From NCBI GenBank assembly GCA_964036275.1, contig OZ038438.1:8128978-8192977 (forward strand): 64,000 bases of DNA. The letters run 5' to 3'. Positions 11,201-35,886 of this stretch are shown piece after piece (the first letter of the stretch is position 1; each line of letters starts with the position of its first letter). The translations under genes were made by a program, and so were the position numbers. The notes under the pieces are model-generated. The model made no database searches. It was not told where the DNA came from and worked only from the letters and a program-made list of their open reading frames with translations. The stretch comes from Litoditis marina. Its lineage: Eukaryota; Nematoda; Chromadorea; Rhabditida; Rhabditidae.

Positions 11201-13491
11201 GTATACCTGAGGAAACTGACCGCGCGTATTCAACGTCGTTCCTTTTCGATAGTTCGTCGACTATTCGCTGCAGTTTTTCCGAAACAAGAGAAGCGAAGGC
11301 TAATCTGGCTTCCGCTCGATCATGCCGAACCGCACCATCGCAACTCTGAACACAAACTGTTTTTATGAAACAAATCCTCGAACAAAAAACAAACAAAGAC
11401 AAACAATGCAAAGATTATACTATTACCATGTGTAACATGGTAGACTCGATTTGCTTCTCACTGGGAAACTGTGAGTTGTGGCTGTAGCCACCTGCACATG
11501 TCATAGTAATCGATTTTAAGTTGATGCGACGCAGTTTGTTCGAAGTGAGAGGATGTTCACCTTGACAAGAAGAGGGGGATCTGTGTTATGGAACACGTCA
11601 ATTCTTCCATGTTGACTAGTGGACGCATCACACAATGGAGCTCTAAAAGAAGGACCGCTTACAATAAGAATGAATTAAAATGACTCGATAAGTTAATAAA
11701 GCTATAGTTGTTTGCAAATTTGGATTATTTCATATGAAATCTAACGAGACCCAAACAAAAATTTCGAATGTGGATATGGATTATTTAAATGCTGTTGTTT
11801 ACTTTACTCCAATATTTTTATTGTAATAACTCGCTAAATCCCGTGACCCACCTTCTGGCAGAAAATAGTTGAGCCGGTTCCAGTTCCGTGTAAATATTAT
11901 CCGAGCTGGGGCTAATTTCTTCATTTACCAGCTGAAATAAGAACACGGATAAAGACATTTCCCTGCACTTCTCGAAACTTACCCGACTGAAAGTTATAGA
12001 ACAAGTGAGATGAGTAGAGCGTGACAACAAGTGAGTTGAGTAGAGCGTGACAACAAGTGAGTCAAGGGAAACGTACCCTGTGAAATGGTTCGGAGCAGAT
12101 GAATGAGGAATGCCATGTGTTGAGTATGGCGGAGAGACAGGTCTCGACGGGATGGAACAGGGTGGCGGGGACGGTGGCGGGACACAGAGAATGGATTCTC
12201 TCCGACATCTGTCGCCGAACCTCCGTCGACACAAACGAACAAACTCCGGTACGCAGACTGAAATGGTTGTATAGGGAACGGTACTAGAGATAGTGAACAA
12301 CTCTTTGTTGTCAAATATGGCGTAGAGCGTGTACCGTAGGCAAACTGCTTGTTTGAGAGGCAGATATAAAACTGTTTGTCTTACTGAATATTCTTTTATT
12401 CTGGGCGAGCTACCGATAGTCTTAGAAGAACATTAAATAAACAGGCAATTTCAAGAACAACGCACGCCAAAATGGAGCTTTATCATGCGTTATCGCGCAC
12501 GGTATAGCAAACATTGTCAACTTGACGTTCTGGCTGTACTCTGTATTCCAATGCAATGGGGTTGAGAATGTCATTAGAATAATCTGCCATTATAATCGCC
12601 ACCCATATAAAGAAACAGTCCTCGAAAGTTTGAAGGATCAGCTTGCCGTTCTATTCTCAACATACTCACCTTATGAACCTGCGGTGCACCTGACAGGCGA
12701 CGTTTGCCGCTATCGCCTCTCCGCGCGACACGATTTCTTTGAATCCCTTGATGGCAAAGTATAGGTTCAGTGCCTCATCAGAACGATGCGGATCCTGCAA
12801 AGAAAATATCTCTAATTTTTTTCTGACAGTATCAAAGTGAAGGTTTTGCTGGGGGTTAAACTGATGCTATAATGACAGTATCGGGGTCGCTCCTCCAAAT
12901 GCAGGTTTAGAATCATTGGTTTCATTCCACAAAAATCACACACACGTTATCTAATGAATATCACGGGAATAACCTTAGAGCCCCTAAGGTACGGAGATAT
13001 AAATTATACGGTGTATGTTGCCCTATCCAGCTGTTTTGTAGTTTGATCCCGTTGTTTTCCGGCTAAACTTCGGGAAGTATGGCGTGTATCTACTAAACTA
13101 CAGCAGAGAACTGGTCACACACTATAGTATCAGTATAATTTTATTATTATAAAAATTCGTATAATTATATATATATATATATATAATTCTGCTTCTGTGG
13201 TTGACAAATATACTGTGACCAAACATTATACGTGTTGTTTAAAGAAGGACGATAATGTGGACAAATCCCAACGCTTTGATCCTTTAAAATTCAATACAGT
13301 TTTTAATTGCAGTTTAAAGGACGGATACGTCAGGATTGGTCGACATAATCGTCCTACTTTGACTGAGAGGTGAGAGCAAGTTGTTTACCAGTCGAATCCA
13401 TTCTTTGAATGATTCCAAGGCGTCGACATCAGCAAGTACCGCGTCTACTGAAGAGAAACGAGACATTCCCCCAAATACACCAACACTTGCC
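8227..13491 (-). CDS. AXIN: Axin-type scaffold protein (RGS domain plus C-terminal DIX domain)
   Basis: Twelve exons, read from high to low coordinates, keep one frame (about 477 codons): 13389-13491, 12670-12794, 12077-12257, 11852-11931, 11561-11642, 11207-11345, 10577-10699, 9921-10035, 9654-9739, 9272-9383, 8657-8803, 8227-8365 (TAA). The first exons hold an RGS domain: ALESFKEWIRL, then DEALNLYFAIKGFKEI, then VSTEVRRQMSERI and PATLFHPVETCLSAILNTW. The last two give a DIX domain: IKCTLKRDGEQAPYVAMVPG, ITLAEFRNTFG, then LLFKSACEEDE and TIPIFEGKI before the stop. RGS first and DIX last is diagnostic of Axin, the scaffold that brings APC, GSK3, CK1 and beta-catenin together in the Wnt destruction complex; Dishevelled has DIX first. 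The GSK3- and beta-catenin-binding stretches are not recognisable. The 5' start is uncertain, as are three splice sites (9654, 10577, 10699). Confidence 0.85.
8483..8509. repeat. Half copy of the GTAGTTTGATC element
   Basis: CCGCTGTGTTTGTAGTTTGA followed by TCCCG matches one end of the dispersed family described at 13010-13121. No matching right end is seen. It lies in the last Axin intron. Confidence 0.6.
10045..10165. mobile_element. GTAGTTTGATC-family MITE copy
   Basis: Inverted ends GTTATAGTTTGAACTCGA and AGCAAACTACAAAAACAGCG flank CACGCCATTATTCTTGATTT, the core shared with other copies. It lies in an Axin intron. Confidence 0.75.
10797..10906. mobile_element. GTAGTTTGATC-family MITE copy
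   Basis: GTTGTAGTTTGATCTCGATG at the left and GCATCAAACTACAAACGCGG at the right are inverted copies. The middle resembles the shared ATGGCGTG...AAACGAAAAACAACGG core. It lies in an Axin intron. Confidence 0.8.
13010..13121. mobile_element. GTAGTTTGATC-family MITE, well-preserved copy
   Basis: The left end, CCCTATCCAGCTGTTTTGTA followed by GTTTGATCCCG, the middle GGCTAAACTTCGGGAAGTAT and GGCGTGTATC, and the right end TAAACTACAGC recur across the window. It lies in the first recognised Axin intron. Confidence 0.8.
13238..13361. mobile_element. MITE, AAAGAAGGACG family, copy 2
   Basis: Left end AAAGAAGGACGATAATGTGG, right end the complement of CGACATAATCGTCCTACTTT; inside it matches the copy at 6425-6540 (CAATCCCAACGCTTT, TTGCAGTTT). 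It ends only about 27 bp from the splice donor of the first recognised Axin exon. Confidence 0.8.
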
Positions 13492-13782
13492 CTGAAAACA
13501 GTTTACATTCATGGGTTGCCATTTTACAAAAATATAATGTTGCATGACAACCTATTATGTTGCCGTTTTACTTTTTCCGTTCTAGTACGAGGTATAAATT
13601 CCAAATACGAATAATGAAAAACTTCGTGTTCTCAGGTTTGCACTTTTTTCTAGGCTAGGAAAAGGAATGACATCTTCACAATTTATGTAAATGGCGATGT
13701 TTTATATATCAAGTGTTACTAAACTAACAATTCGTGCATTGTTGATCTAAAGCGAGACGGGGAAATTAGAGGATAGAGAGAT

Positions 13783-13905
13783 AGGAGAGAGAGAGACAAG
13801 GAGTCAAACAGATGTAGAAAGACAGAAACAAAAAAGAGAGAGAGAGAGAGGGCGAGCGAGAGATAAAGAGAGAGAGAGAGAGAGGGAGAGAGATAAAAAC
13901 AGAGA
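13783..13905. repeat. GA/AG microsatellite
   Basis: Interrupted runs of GAGAGA with GAGATAAAGAGA spacers. They create a Leu/Ser-rich open frame on the minus strand that is not a gene. Confidence 0.9.
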
Positions 13906-14668
13906 AGACAAAGAAGTTGACACAAATGAATTAATTCGAAACTTAAATTGTTTCTATATTGATAAAGTATACAGGTATAACTTAGAGAACAGTTCAAAAT
14001 GTGAGTCGCGTCACGGTACTGAATATACCATTTTGTTGGAAATAGCTGGGAATAGGTGGAGCCCGCATGCGCCCACCCAACCCCCTTTCTTATCTCTAAG
14101 AAACTACTCTCCCACAACACTGCTCACACCATGTACGGGCCAGAGCTACGTCCAAAGGGTTCGCTTGTTCCAGAGCTACGTTCTAGATCAAACTACAACA
14201 GCGATTTGGCCAGTCCTTTTATCTCAATCTATGCTTATCACGCTTGGAGTGCTGGTTCTCCGAAATACCATCAAAATCAACAACATATCACTATCTGTTC
14301 TTATCAATAAAGTTTAAGTTAAGATTTCAAGAGTCCTTTTATAGAAACTTTTCTTGGAAACTCCACTCTGGAATATGTCATGCTCGTTTCAGGTTGCCCC
14401 ATTGGAAAGTTCACGAAATAGTAGTCGGTAGGGTATAAATGCCAAAAAAGTTACTTCATAGGAATACATTTTCACTACGAAGCAAATTTCAATGAAAAGT
14501 GAAAATAAATAGAACTATGAATGAGAACTTAAAGTACAAAATCACCGACATCTCTTTCAAATGAATGTGAAATGGGAACAGTTCTGCAAATGTTTCAAGT
14601 GATTTGCACTCGAATTAGGGAGCGAACAAGAGGACCCACTTCGTAAAAGTCAACAAAATTATAGGGAG

Positions 14669-14775
14669 TGTCCAAATATGTGTTGTAGTTTGATCGTAAT
14701 ACACGCCATAATTTCCGAACTTCGACTGAAGTTCAGCGGGACCAAACTACAAAGCAGCGGAATAGGACTGCTGTG
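14669..14775. mobile_element. GTAGTTTGATC-family MITE copy
   Basis: GTGTTGTAGTTTGATCGTAA and GACCAAACTACAAAGCAGCG form the inverted ends; ACACGCCATAATTTCCGAAC is the shared core. Confidence 0.8.
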
Positions 14776-15311
14776 AAAACAGCCAACATGGTTAAATAGT
14801 ATCCAAACATTTTTTCACAAAAAACAACATAGAAAGTGGACGAAATACTCATGCAAGTGAGAAGACACATCACACTATGATAGTATTATGGCTGAGTTTT
14901 TGATGTCTTTCATACAATTTCTGCGTGTGAAATATATTTGACTATCGAATGAAACGGGTGGAGGGCATAGTGTTCAACGGGAGACATTTCACGAATTCAT
15001 ACTTTTTAGAATTATCTTTTATTGGAAACTCAGTTCGCAGTTAGCATTAATCAAGACGACATGGATGTTAAAGAAAAACTGAAGAGAAATTGACTGCCAA
15101 GCACATTGAACGGAGACAATTTATAGTGTGCTTGTTTACAAATGTTGTTATGGCCGCTTTTTGCCACACAATATCATAATATACAGAGAACGTGTGATGT
15201 AAACGAGAATTTTCAGTTTTTCACGGTGACCCAATCATTGTTTGCCTAAGAAGATGGAGGTTCACGTTATTTTCAAAGAAACGTGTTATATGAGCAAATT
15301 TGGCAGGGCAG

Positions 15312-15332
15312 AAAGAGAGAAAGAGAGAGAGG

Positions 15333-15382
<50 letters not shown>

Positions 15383-15440
15383 GGGGGGGGGGGGAGAGAA
15401 GAGAGAGAGAGAGAGAGCGGGAGAGAGGGGGGGGGATGAG
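15312..15440. repeat. GA microsatellite with G-runs
   Basis: About 60 bp of uninterrupted GA repeats followed by runs of eight or more G, producing Arg/Glu-rich shadow frames. Confidence 0.9.
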
Positions 15441-18261
15441 GCGCCACAAAAAGAGTAACGGCTGTGTGAGTGAGTGTGGTGCGGGAAATGAGTCCTTAAG
15501 GACAGATCATTAGAAAGCTTTCCATCATGAGATGATGAATAGAAGTGAGAAAACAGATGGGGAGAGAGAAAGAGAGAAGGACAAGGGAGGAGGGAGAGGC
15601 AGATGGTGGTGAGCTGCGAGATGCTGGCTCAGATATGGATGGGCAGATAGATGAATGGTTCCCTGTACCAGCTAGCTCCCCGAGCACTAGTATAACCACA
15701 ACTAGAGCCGATGCAAAGACAGACTGGGAAAAACTTCACAAAAAAGCGCATCGTGAACCTTCAAAAAATAATGTTCTTTTGTTTTTTGCAACATTCCATA
15801 TGACAATCGAACGCGGTTGTGAATTGAGAACGTACCAATTGCTACGAAAACGGAACACGAAACAACAGGGAAACATTTCTGAGACTCAACACCTCGAATT
15901 GCAGACGAGAGAAGCAAGAGCGTAGACAGTGCTAGAACAAGTTGATCATTCAGGACAAAGAACAATGGGAAAGAATCAAAAACCTGGCAAGATGGTCCTT
16001 TCGCAAGAGCTCCTTTAACTGCAGCATTTTCATAAAATTGAGCGCGAGGATTATAAGAAGTTACTATTTTGAAAAATAGAGTATGGATGAAAACCCCTAG
16101 TCTCGGAATATTACTGGACTAACACTGTACGAATATTGCCTGGTGAACTGTTACTATATACTAGAAAAATTGGTAGAAAGTATGAACTTCAACTTGTGTA
16201 CTTTTTACGAAGTCTTTTCTATGCTAAACACGACCAATAATGGGATCATTGTACTGTTCTTTCGAGGACAATTGTTCGAAATATAAGTATTATTATCTTA
16301 GTGAAACGGAGAAAAGAACAGATGGTTGGGGCAGAAACAGGGAAAACGCGCGGCCTTTCTGAGGCGGCAGCAAGAAAGGAGCGCCAAAAGACAAACAAAA
16401 TTGGAAGAGCTGGGCGATTAGTAAGTCGAACACACCAGATTAAACTCAACATAGTAAAAAACTAGTGGACACCACCCTCACTGTACGGCCTTTCCAGAAG
16501 CTTAACAACCATACATTGACAAGGTGCTCTTGTGCTTTATGACAAAATATGGGTTGAATGTGAGCGGCACATGGGCTGAGCACGGAAAGATATCACGAAA
16601 TAGTATCTAGAGTGAATAGAAACCACAATTTCACCTGTTTTTGAAAATGAAATAAACCACGTCAAATGACCATGAAAAAAGATCGAGAAATTATAATTTG
16701 GAATGACGTTCTTTCTCGATGCAGAAAATATGAAAGTTTGAGAATGTAGAGCAATTGCGTAGACTTGTGAGGGACTAGGATCGGGCGCGTAGTGATAAAT
16801 GAACAGAGTTACGAGCACTCATTAACTTGGCCCGTCTAAATGCATTGCGCCAGCTGGACACGATTATAACAACAAAAATCGGGCCATCGCAGAGTTCCTA
16901 GTCGTCTACGCTTTCTTCAAAAACATTAAATATAAAGCAAAACTAGTAAAATTGAAATTAGTTCAGAAAAAGTAATGTGCTTGTAAGAACTAGCTCATCT
17001 CATTAAAATACATGGCATGACATCTTTCAGGAACACAATGAAATATCTATTCGAGAATGAACACGTTTAGCTCGAATCTGAAATAAAGCTAGTTTCAACC
17101 ACTTATCTACTAGTAAAAATGCGCGCAATTTGAACGTCTCCTCCCTGCTAAACTGTAGCGAAAAGGTATAGTGGTTGACCTTTCTGAGGTGTTGATTGAT
17201 CTGCATGCACAGTCATGATACTGAAATCATCTGTACACTCGGGGGGATCAAACTACAAACACAGTCCATAAGATCAACATGTATCGTATTGACTACCTTC
17301 CCAAAGCGAACCATCAAACTATGATTTGGGGGAAACTCGAAAAGAGATGTTTTACAACTCTTCACGACACCCAATCAGTTAGTTCTTAGAGGAAACTTCC
17401 ACTATTTTCTTCTTTGTCGATGTTGCTTAGGATTCCGTGAAAATGAATGAGCTTGTAAATTACTGTTAATAAATCTAAGATTGTAAAATATGAATGTGAA
17501 AGAATTTGAAATGGGAATGTCAAATGACACTAGGGACGATTGCGATAATTTTGGAAGAAGAATCAATAGGCAATGATTAGTCTTTAGTGGCTGGCGGTAC
17601 TTGAAAGAGGCGCAGCTGATAGGGATCCCTTTCATCTTGCCGCCCAAGTAGCCCTTTCAAATGGACTCGTCAATGGAAAAAGAGAAAAGTATGTGGGAGA
17701 CAGAAAGAAGGAGAACCATATTACGTGTTGTTTAGAATGTTTACTAACTATTGGAGTTCTAATTGGTGCATCTCTGTTTACATCTGGCAAATTCATTAAA
17801 ATACACTAATTGTATCCCTCCTCATAATTTTGTAAAAAGAACTAAAGGCATGATCTTTCTAATAGTGTGTTTCATGTACTTGTGAACGCACAGTACTAGA
17901 TTAGAACTCCCAAACAGTTGCTAGGCATGTCAAACTTTTCAAAACGCTTTCAGATTGTTGTATAAGGTTCTATTATACCCTGAAGCGAAACTGATAAAAA
18001 TATCGCAGAAGGCGTGTTCTCTGGAAAGAAGTGATGGTAAAGTGGGAAGATTACTGTAGGTGTCCACGGATTGTTGAAACGGAGTGTATATGACTGCCTA
18101 TCGGCTGTCTATCACTTCTACAGTGACTTCCAAAAGTTTAGGTCTAAAAATTGCGTTTTTTTCTGCTCGAAGTTGATGTCACTTATCATTGTTGGGTTAA
18201 GAATAAAAAATTTCAGTCTTGACATTGAATTTTTTTGTTCGCTTGACTGAAATCTCTCTAT

Positions 18262-18621
18262 GACTTTGGGGGACTATTTTACTTTCGCTCCCCACTTTTT
18301 TCGTTTCAACCGAAATAGGTCCTGTGTTACTTTCACCCCCCACCATGGGGGGTGAAAGTAACATGGCTCCGTTTCAACTAAGAATTACAAGGGTGGGGGG
18401 CGATTGTTAAAGATTGCCAGGCATGTTACTTTTACCCCCCAATTTACGTTAGTGGGGGGTGATTGTACAATGTCGACATTTAACTTTAGCCCCCCACTCT
18501 ACCATACATTTACCGTTTACCCCCCACCATTTTCTGTTGAAACTAGTGCGGGTGGGGGCCAAACTATCACGGGGGGTGCGATTGTACGGTGGGGGGCGAA
18601 AGTAAAATTTTCCCGACTTTG
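18262..18621. mobile_element. G-rich element with inverted ends of about 30 bp
   Basis: The left end (TATTTTACTTTCGCTCCCCAC) is mirrored at the right end by GTGGGGGGCGAAAGTAAAAT. Inside, GGGGGGTGAAAGTAAC and its complement, and several CCCCCCA blocks, recur in both orientations. A repeat-built open frame at 18404-18652 is not supported as a gene. Confidence 0.65.
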
Positions 18622-19299
18622 GCTATTAGAAATATCATTGGTAGCTCACTGAGAGTACACGAGGTTCAAAATAAGGGTAAGAGTCCTGAGTTGGAAGGTT
18701 GAAGAACTCTGGAATTATGTGAATGAGTCAAGTTGGATAAACAAAACCAAGGTATGGAAATTATGGAAATTATGAGCATTACGGTCGCAATTCCAAGCGG
18801 ACCGGCAGAGTTCACCAAAACGAACTTACCGAATCGTTAGTTGTAGTCTTACTACATTCGAGGTTTATTCGAACTCGGTGGGAAAGAGGCAAAATGTACC
18901 ACTCTTTTCTTTTGTTCTTCCGATTTTAACTAGTTTAATTGTTAGATCTGAGCTTTCCCTCGAGATCCTATAGTTGCATGTTTGACCCCACATGCTTTCT
19001 AGATGTACTGCGCATTCAGAAAATCGGTGGCAAGTTTGTGTGAATAACTAAATAGCGAGTACATTACATACATTGTTCACGCACATTTTTGCCTATATAA
19101 TTCCCGGTATTCGAAATTGCAACAGTTTTCATAGTGATATGAAACGATTACTAGTCGGCGTACCAGACGTCAAAAATAAAATTCCATAACGGCTTGGAAA
19201 ATTCGAAATCCTACTGTAGGAGTCTCAGTGGGAACGAAAAAGACTATACCCAAATCATGTGTTGTACATCGCATCATCGGTCTTTCTGAAAATTTTCGT

Positions 19300-19385
19300 T
19301 GGGCCAGATTGGAATAGTCTAACCGCAAATCAAACGACTTCGGTTCGAACCTCCGGTCAATAGAGAACCGGACGGCTCTCTAAAT
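19300..19385 (+). other. Possible tRNA-like/SINE remnant
   Basis: GGTTCGAACCTCC near 19353 matches an RNA polymerase III B-box, and TGGAATAGTCTAACCG about 40 bp upstream could be a degraded A-box. No cloverleaf can be drawn convincingly, so it is only a candidate. Confidence 0.2.
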
Positions 19386-20264
19386 CCGGATACAACCCTG
19401 CGGTTCGGATCTCCAATGACTGGTTTGCTGTTCAGGCTATAAGGAAAAACACGATTCTCTAGTGATTATAAAACTATTTCGTACTGTTGGAAATCACGAA
19501 CATCATGATGATTAATAAATCATGGCAGAATATTGTGAGAAGAATGTGAGCCACGAGAAGAGAAGCCTGGTGAAATGAAAATAAGGGGCATCCAAACATT
19601 GATACGCTACACCAGTAGGTTCATATTATATATACATATACAAATTATTTTCAGCATGAGTGATAATTCAATGAACAAAACTAAATTTTGTTTACTATAA
19701 AGTATATATTTACCCCCCCCCCCCAATCGCCGCCCACTGATGTGTAAGTGCGCTCTAAACGTACCGTAAAATTCCAGTTCTCGCCCTTTAACGTTCACAG
19801 TGCTGTTTTTTTTTAAATTTCCAAATCTTCAAAGTTTTGTTTATAATTGTGTTTGATTTAATTCTGCCTTTTGTTAAAGCCGTAAACTCTATAATTGCAT
19901 CATTTAGTGGCAATTACGTTTTCTTCAATGTATGTATTTTCTCCTGCTCTGTGGCGCTCTTGAGGAATTTCGAATTTCATGTCTTAACTATTTCAACATT
20001 GTTGTTACTTAGTATTACGACAACGTTGTTCTATTTCGTACATTGTTATCATCAGTCAATGACCAAGAGTTAATGCGTGGTTCGTAAGCGTATCTCTAAT
20101 ACATACTATTCCTAGTTGCACTTCATGAGCAACACTTCTTCAACTTCGATCTTCTACCTATAAGTTATATAAGAGATGTTAAGGTTATTGTTATCATTCA
20201 GACATAAAATGATTATGTTCATGTCAATTTGCTGGTTTAAGGTATCCAGCCATAAATTGTCAAG

Positions 20265-29178
<8,914 letters not shown>

Positions 29179-31553
29179 CTGTTTTCGGAGAATTAGGTTT
29201 CTCTCTTCCCTTTTGGAAGGCGAGTAAACCGTTCCCCAACCGTCATGTACTCTGCTCTTTGTTTCTGTTTCTCTTTCATGGTAGCTCTCCGTGATATGGG
29301 AAGAGGTGAAGTGGGAATTATACCCTAATCTGACTTTTCTGGCTTTCTGCGCCGCCCGTACTTCATATAATCCTCTATCATTAAACGTGAGAATCCGCTA
29401 CGCACCATGAAACAGTGACTAATTATTACAAATAAGTAATTGTTATGTTCTGCGTCTGTATTTATTGTTTTTTGTTGTGATCTTAGTATTTTCATGATCT
29501 TCTCTTTATTCTCTCTTCACTCTTATCCCCGTTGACCTCTTGCTACACAGTCGTTGGATGCAAATTGAATGTGGAAATAAAGTGTCTCCCTAGGCGGCTT
29601 TACAAAGAAATGTTGCGATTCGCACAGCAGGTGGTTACGTACACCTACATTGTTGGTTTCCAATTCATGAAGGTTGGGTTTAATTTTTCGAATATTCTTC
29701 TCGATGAAGATATTACTTACATTTTATGAGGCATGTAGGCCTCAATGTGATGAGTGTATTTACTGACCGTTGTTATGGAGGTGCGATGCTAACTGGGCTC
29801 AGTTATGAATATATTAGCGGGCTGATCAAACACACATTCAGCCGTATTACGGTAGCTCGCACAGGACCGACATTTGAAGGCAAACTCATCGTTTACAAAG
29901 TATGCTATGTCAAGGGTAGTGACTTCATTGAAACAAATAAAACCTATACTGATGGCTTTTGATCGTTTATGGAAAAGGGAATCGAAATTGAATAACTTTT
30001 GATTGTTTATGGAAGAGGAAATCATTCTCTCAAGGAAGAACGAAATCTCACCTGCACATTCATACGATACTTCAACATTATTATTATTTCAGACACGTTT
30101 CTCTTAAAATGAAGTGGATGTATTTTGATAAAGTCCGTTTCCAAATAAGTCATCTTGACAGAGCTTATCCTATATTCGAGACAAACAATTTAACTTTTCA
30201 AAGTCCAGTGACAAATAGAATGATTGTTCAGTGTTTGAAAGTATGCTGGGGTGTCGCATGGGTTACTGTATTATGGCGAGAGATTGATGTAGTGTGAAAG
30301 ACAGCTGATGAAAGGACATTCCAAGGTCGAGAAGGATTACCAGGGATTGCAGGTGGTGCTGAACTGACAGTTACAAACAGAGCACAGAGAAGGCTCGCGC
30401 TGGCTAACTTGCGAGAAAAACGTTATGATCATCGAAAAACGAGAACTGCAACCTTCGGCCGACATGTTCAATCCGAACTGTTCTTACAATGTTTGTCGAA
30501 AAATACGGCCCTTTACAGACTCTTGCTGATTTTTGTTGGTTAGACGATTGTAAAACCTAAAAGTTGCTAAAAATACAAGCTCCGGCGGGATCCGTGAAAA
30601 AAAACTAGCTCTCATGCTCCGAAATCTTGCAGTGTGAGAAAAGCTCAAATACGTTTGTTTTGAGTTATTTCACTGCGGAACAGGTATTACTCACACAACG
30701 TGATAGTTACTGGAAGCATATGCGAAAGTAACGGGAATTCTGAGAGCACTTGCGAGCACTTGACTAAGAACTTGTTTCAGCGGGTGTTCCCTCAAGCGTT
30801 GTATGCAATATGAATTGAACTGCGAGAGGCAGCTGTTGTGTGATGGTATGGTGTGACACCTCATCAACAGTCACTGTCAATTGCGACCCAATTCAAGCTC
30901 CTATTGTCATTATTAAAGGACTGTGTCATCAGTTCATCTGTGTGGCAGAACGCAGAGATAAGTGAGTCATTTATTAAGAATATATATCACATTTGGTCTC
31001 AAATCACTCACCACATTAATATCATAAATATGATCTCTATTTTGGCCCGGGCTGATAAACGTAGACGCGAATAAAGTGGGATGAGAAAAGACAGCCCGGA
31101 CGAACAGCTCATGCAACAAACGGCGGACGCCGATACCCTTATATTTGTCTATGGTATTAGATTCAGAATAGAGTACGAGATAAACTGGCGAACAAAGAAC
31201 AAACTGGGGTGACAGGCGGTGGTAATGAGGGAAAGGATACACGGGAAACAAGTTGCGAGATCAAATCAACAACTTATTATTGGGGAAGTATTGCGAGGGG
31301 GAGTGGCAAGGGAATGTAGACACAGATGGCACAGGGTTGAAGAGACTGACTTCTCTAGGTTGAACACTCATACACGGTACTCCAATCTACATTATGACAT
31401 TGTGCGCGTAAACGGTTACTGGTTTGGCTGTGTGATGACAATTATACCAATGTTTTATGCAAGTGACGGTCAAGAACTTATCAGAGAGATGTTAAATGGA
31501 TAGGTATATTTGTCATCAGGTTAGGTAGAAATGAATGAAGGGGTTGAGCTGAT
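29179..31553. other. Intergenic region between CDC5L and the POU gene (convergent 3' ends)
   Basis: No coding exon is recognised; open frames of 60-95 codons here lack homology and splice context. AATAAA at about 29575 could end the CDC5L transcript. The rest shows no clear repeat structure. Confidence 0.45.
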
Positions 31554-35627
<4,074 letters not shown>

Positions 35628-35639
35628 TGTCGGCTAACT

Positions 35640-35735
35640 GGGGCCACTGCTCGGTGGACACAGGCGCGCGCTGATTGGTCGGACCGCCCACCCGACCACG
35701 CCCACCTACCGTTCAACGCAGATCCCCTTTAAGGG
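35640..35735 (-). promoter_or_regulatory. Probable proximal promoter of the POU gene
   Basis: Immediately upstream of the start codon is a GC-rich segment with an inverted CCAAT box (ATTGG at 35673-35677) and several GC/CACC-type motifs (CCGCCCACCC, CCACGCCCACC). No clear TATA box is seen. Confidence 0.45.
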
Positions 35736-35878
35736 GAAAGCAAGTTGGTAGACTTACGGGGGTCATGCAGGTGAGATGTGCGAGTTTCACGTCACTTCCG
35801 GAGACGGATACGTGGCCGGCATGCTTTCCATACGTTACTCATTATGCTTGAGACAAGAGTGAAATGAGCTAGCATGAG

Positions 35879-35886
35879 ATTTGCAT
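35879..35886 (+). promoter_or_regulatory. Octamer site ATTTGCAT upstream of the POU gene
   Basis: Second exact octamer, about 250 bp upstream of the POU gene start codon. Confidence 0.45.

Larger units (their letters stand above)
13492..20264. other. Gene-poor region between Axin and CDC5L
   Basis: I see no supportable coding exon on either strand. The open frames here are short, low-complexity or repeat-derived. Contents include GA microsatellites (13783-13905, 15312-15440), a GTAGTTTGATC element at 14669-14775, half of another near 17240-17265, a G-rich inverted-repeat element (18262-18621) and a possible tRNA-like remnant (19300-19380). Missing 5' exons of Axin could lie here. Confidence 0.5.

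Noticed and set aside
11818..12314. Two minus-strand open frames of 160 and 106 codons
   Set aside because: They overlap two real Axin exons but are in other frames or read through the introns. The exon-limited frame gives the RGS helices.
15242..15925. Overlapping open frames rich in Arg and Glu (15242-15513) and a 126-codon frame (15545-15925)
   Set aside because: The first are GA-repeat translations. The second is partly low-complexity, with no homology or splice context.
18404..18652. 82-codon open frame
   Set aside because: It is made of the G-rich inverted-repeat element.
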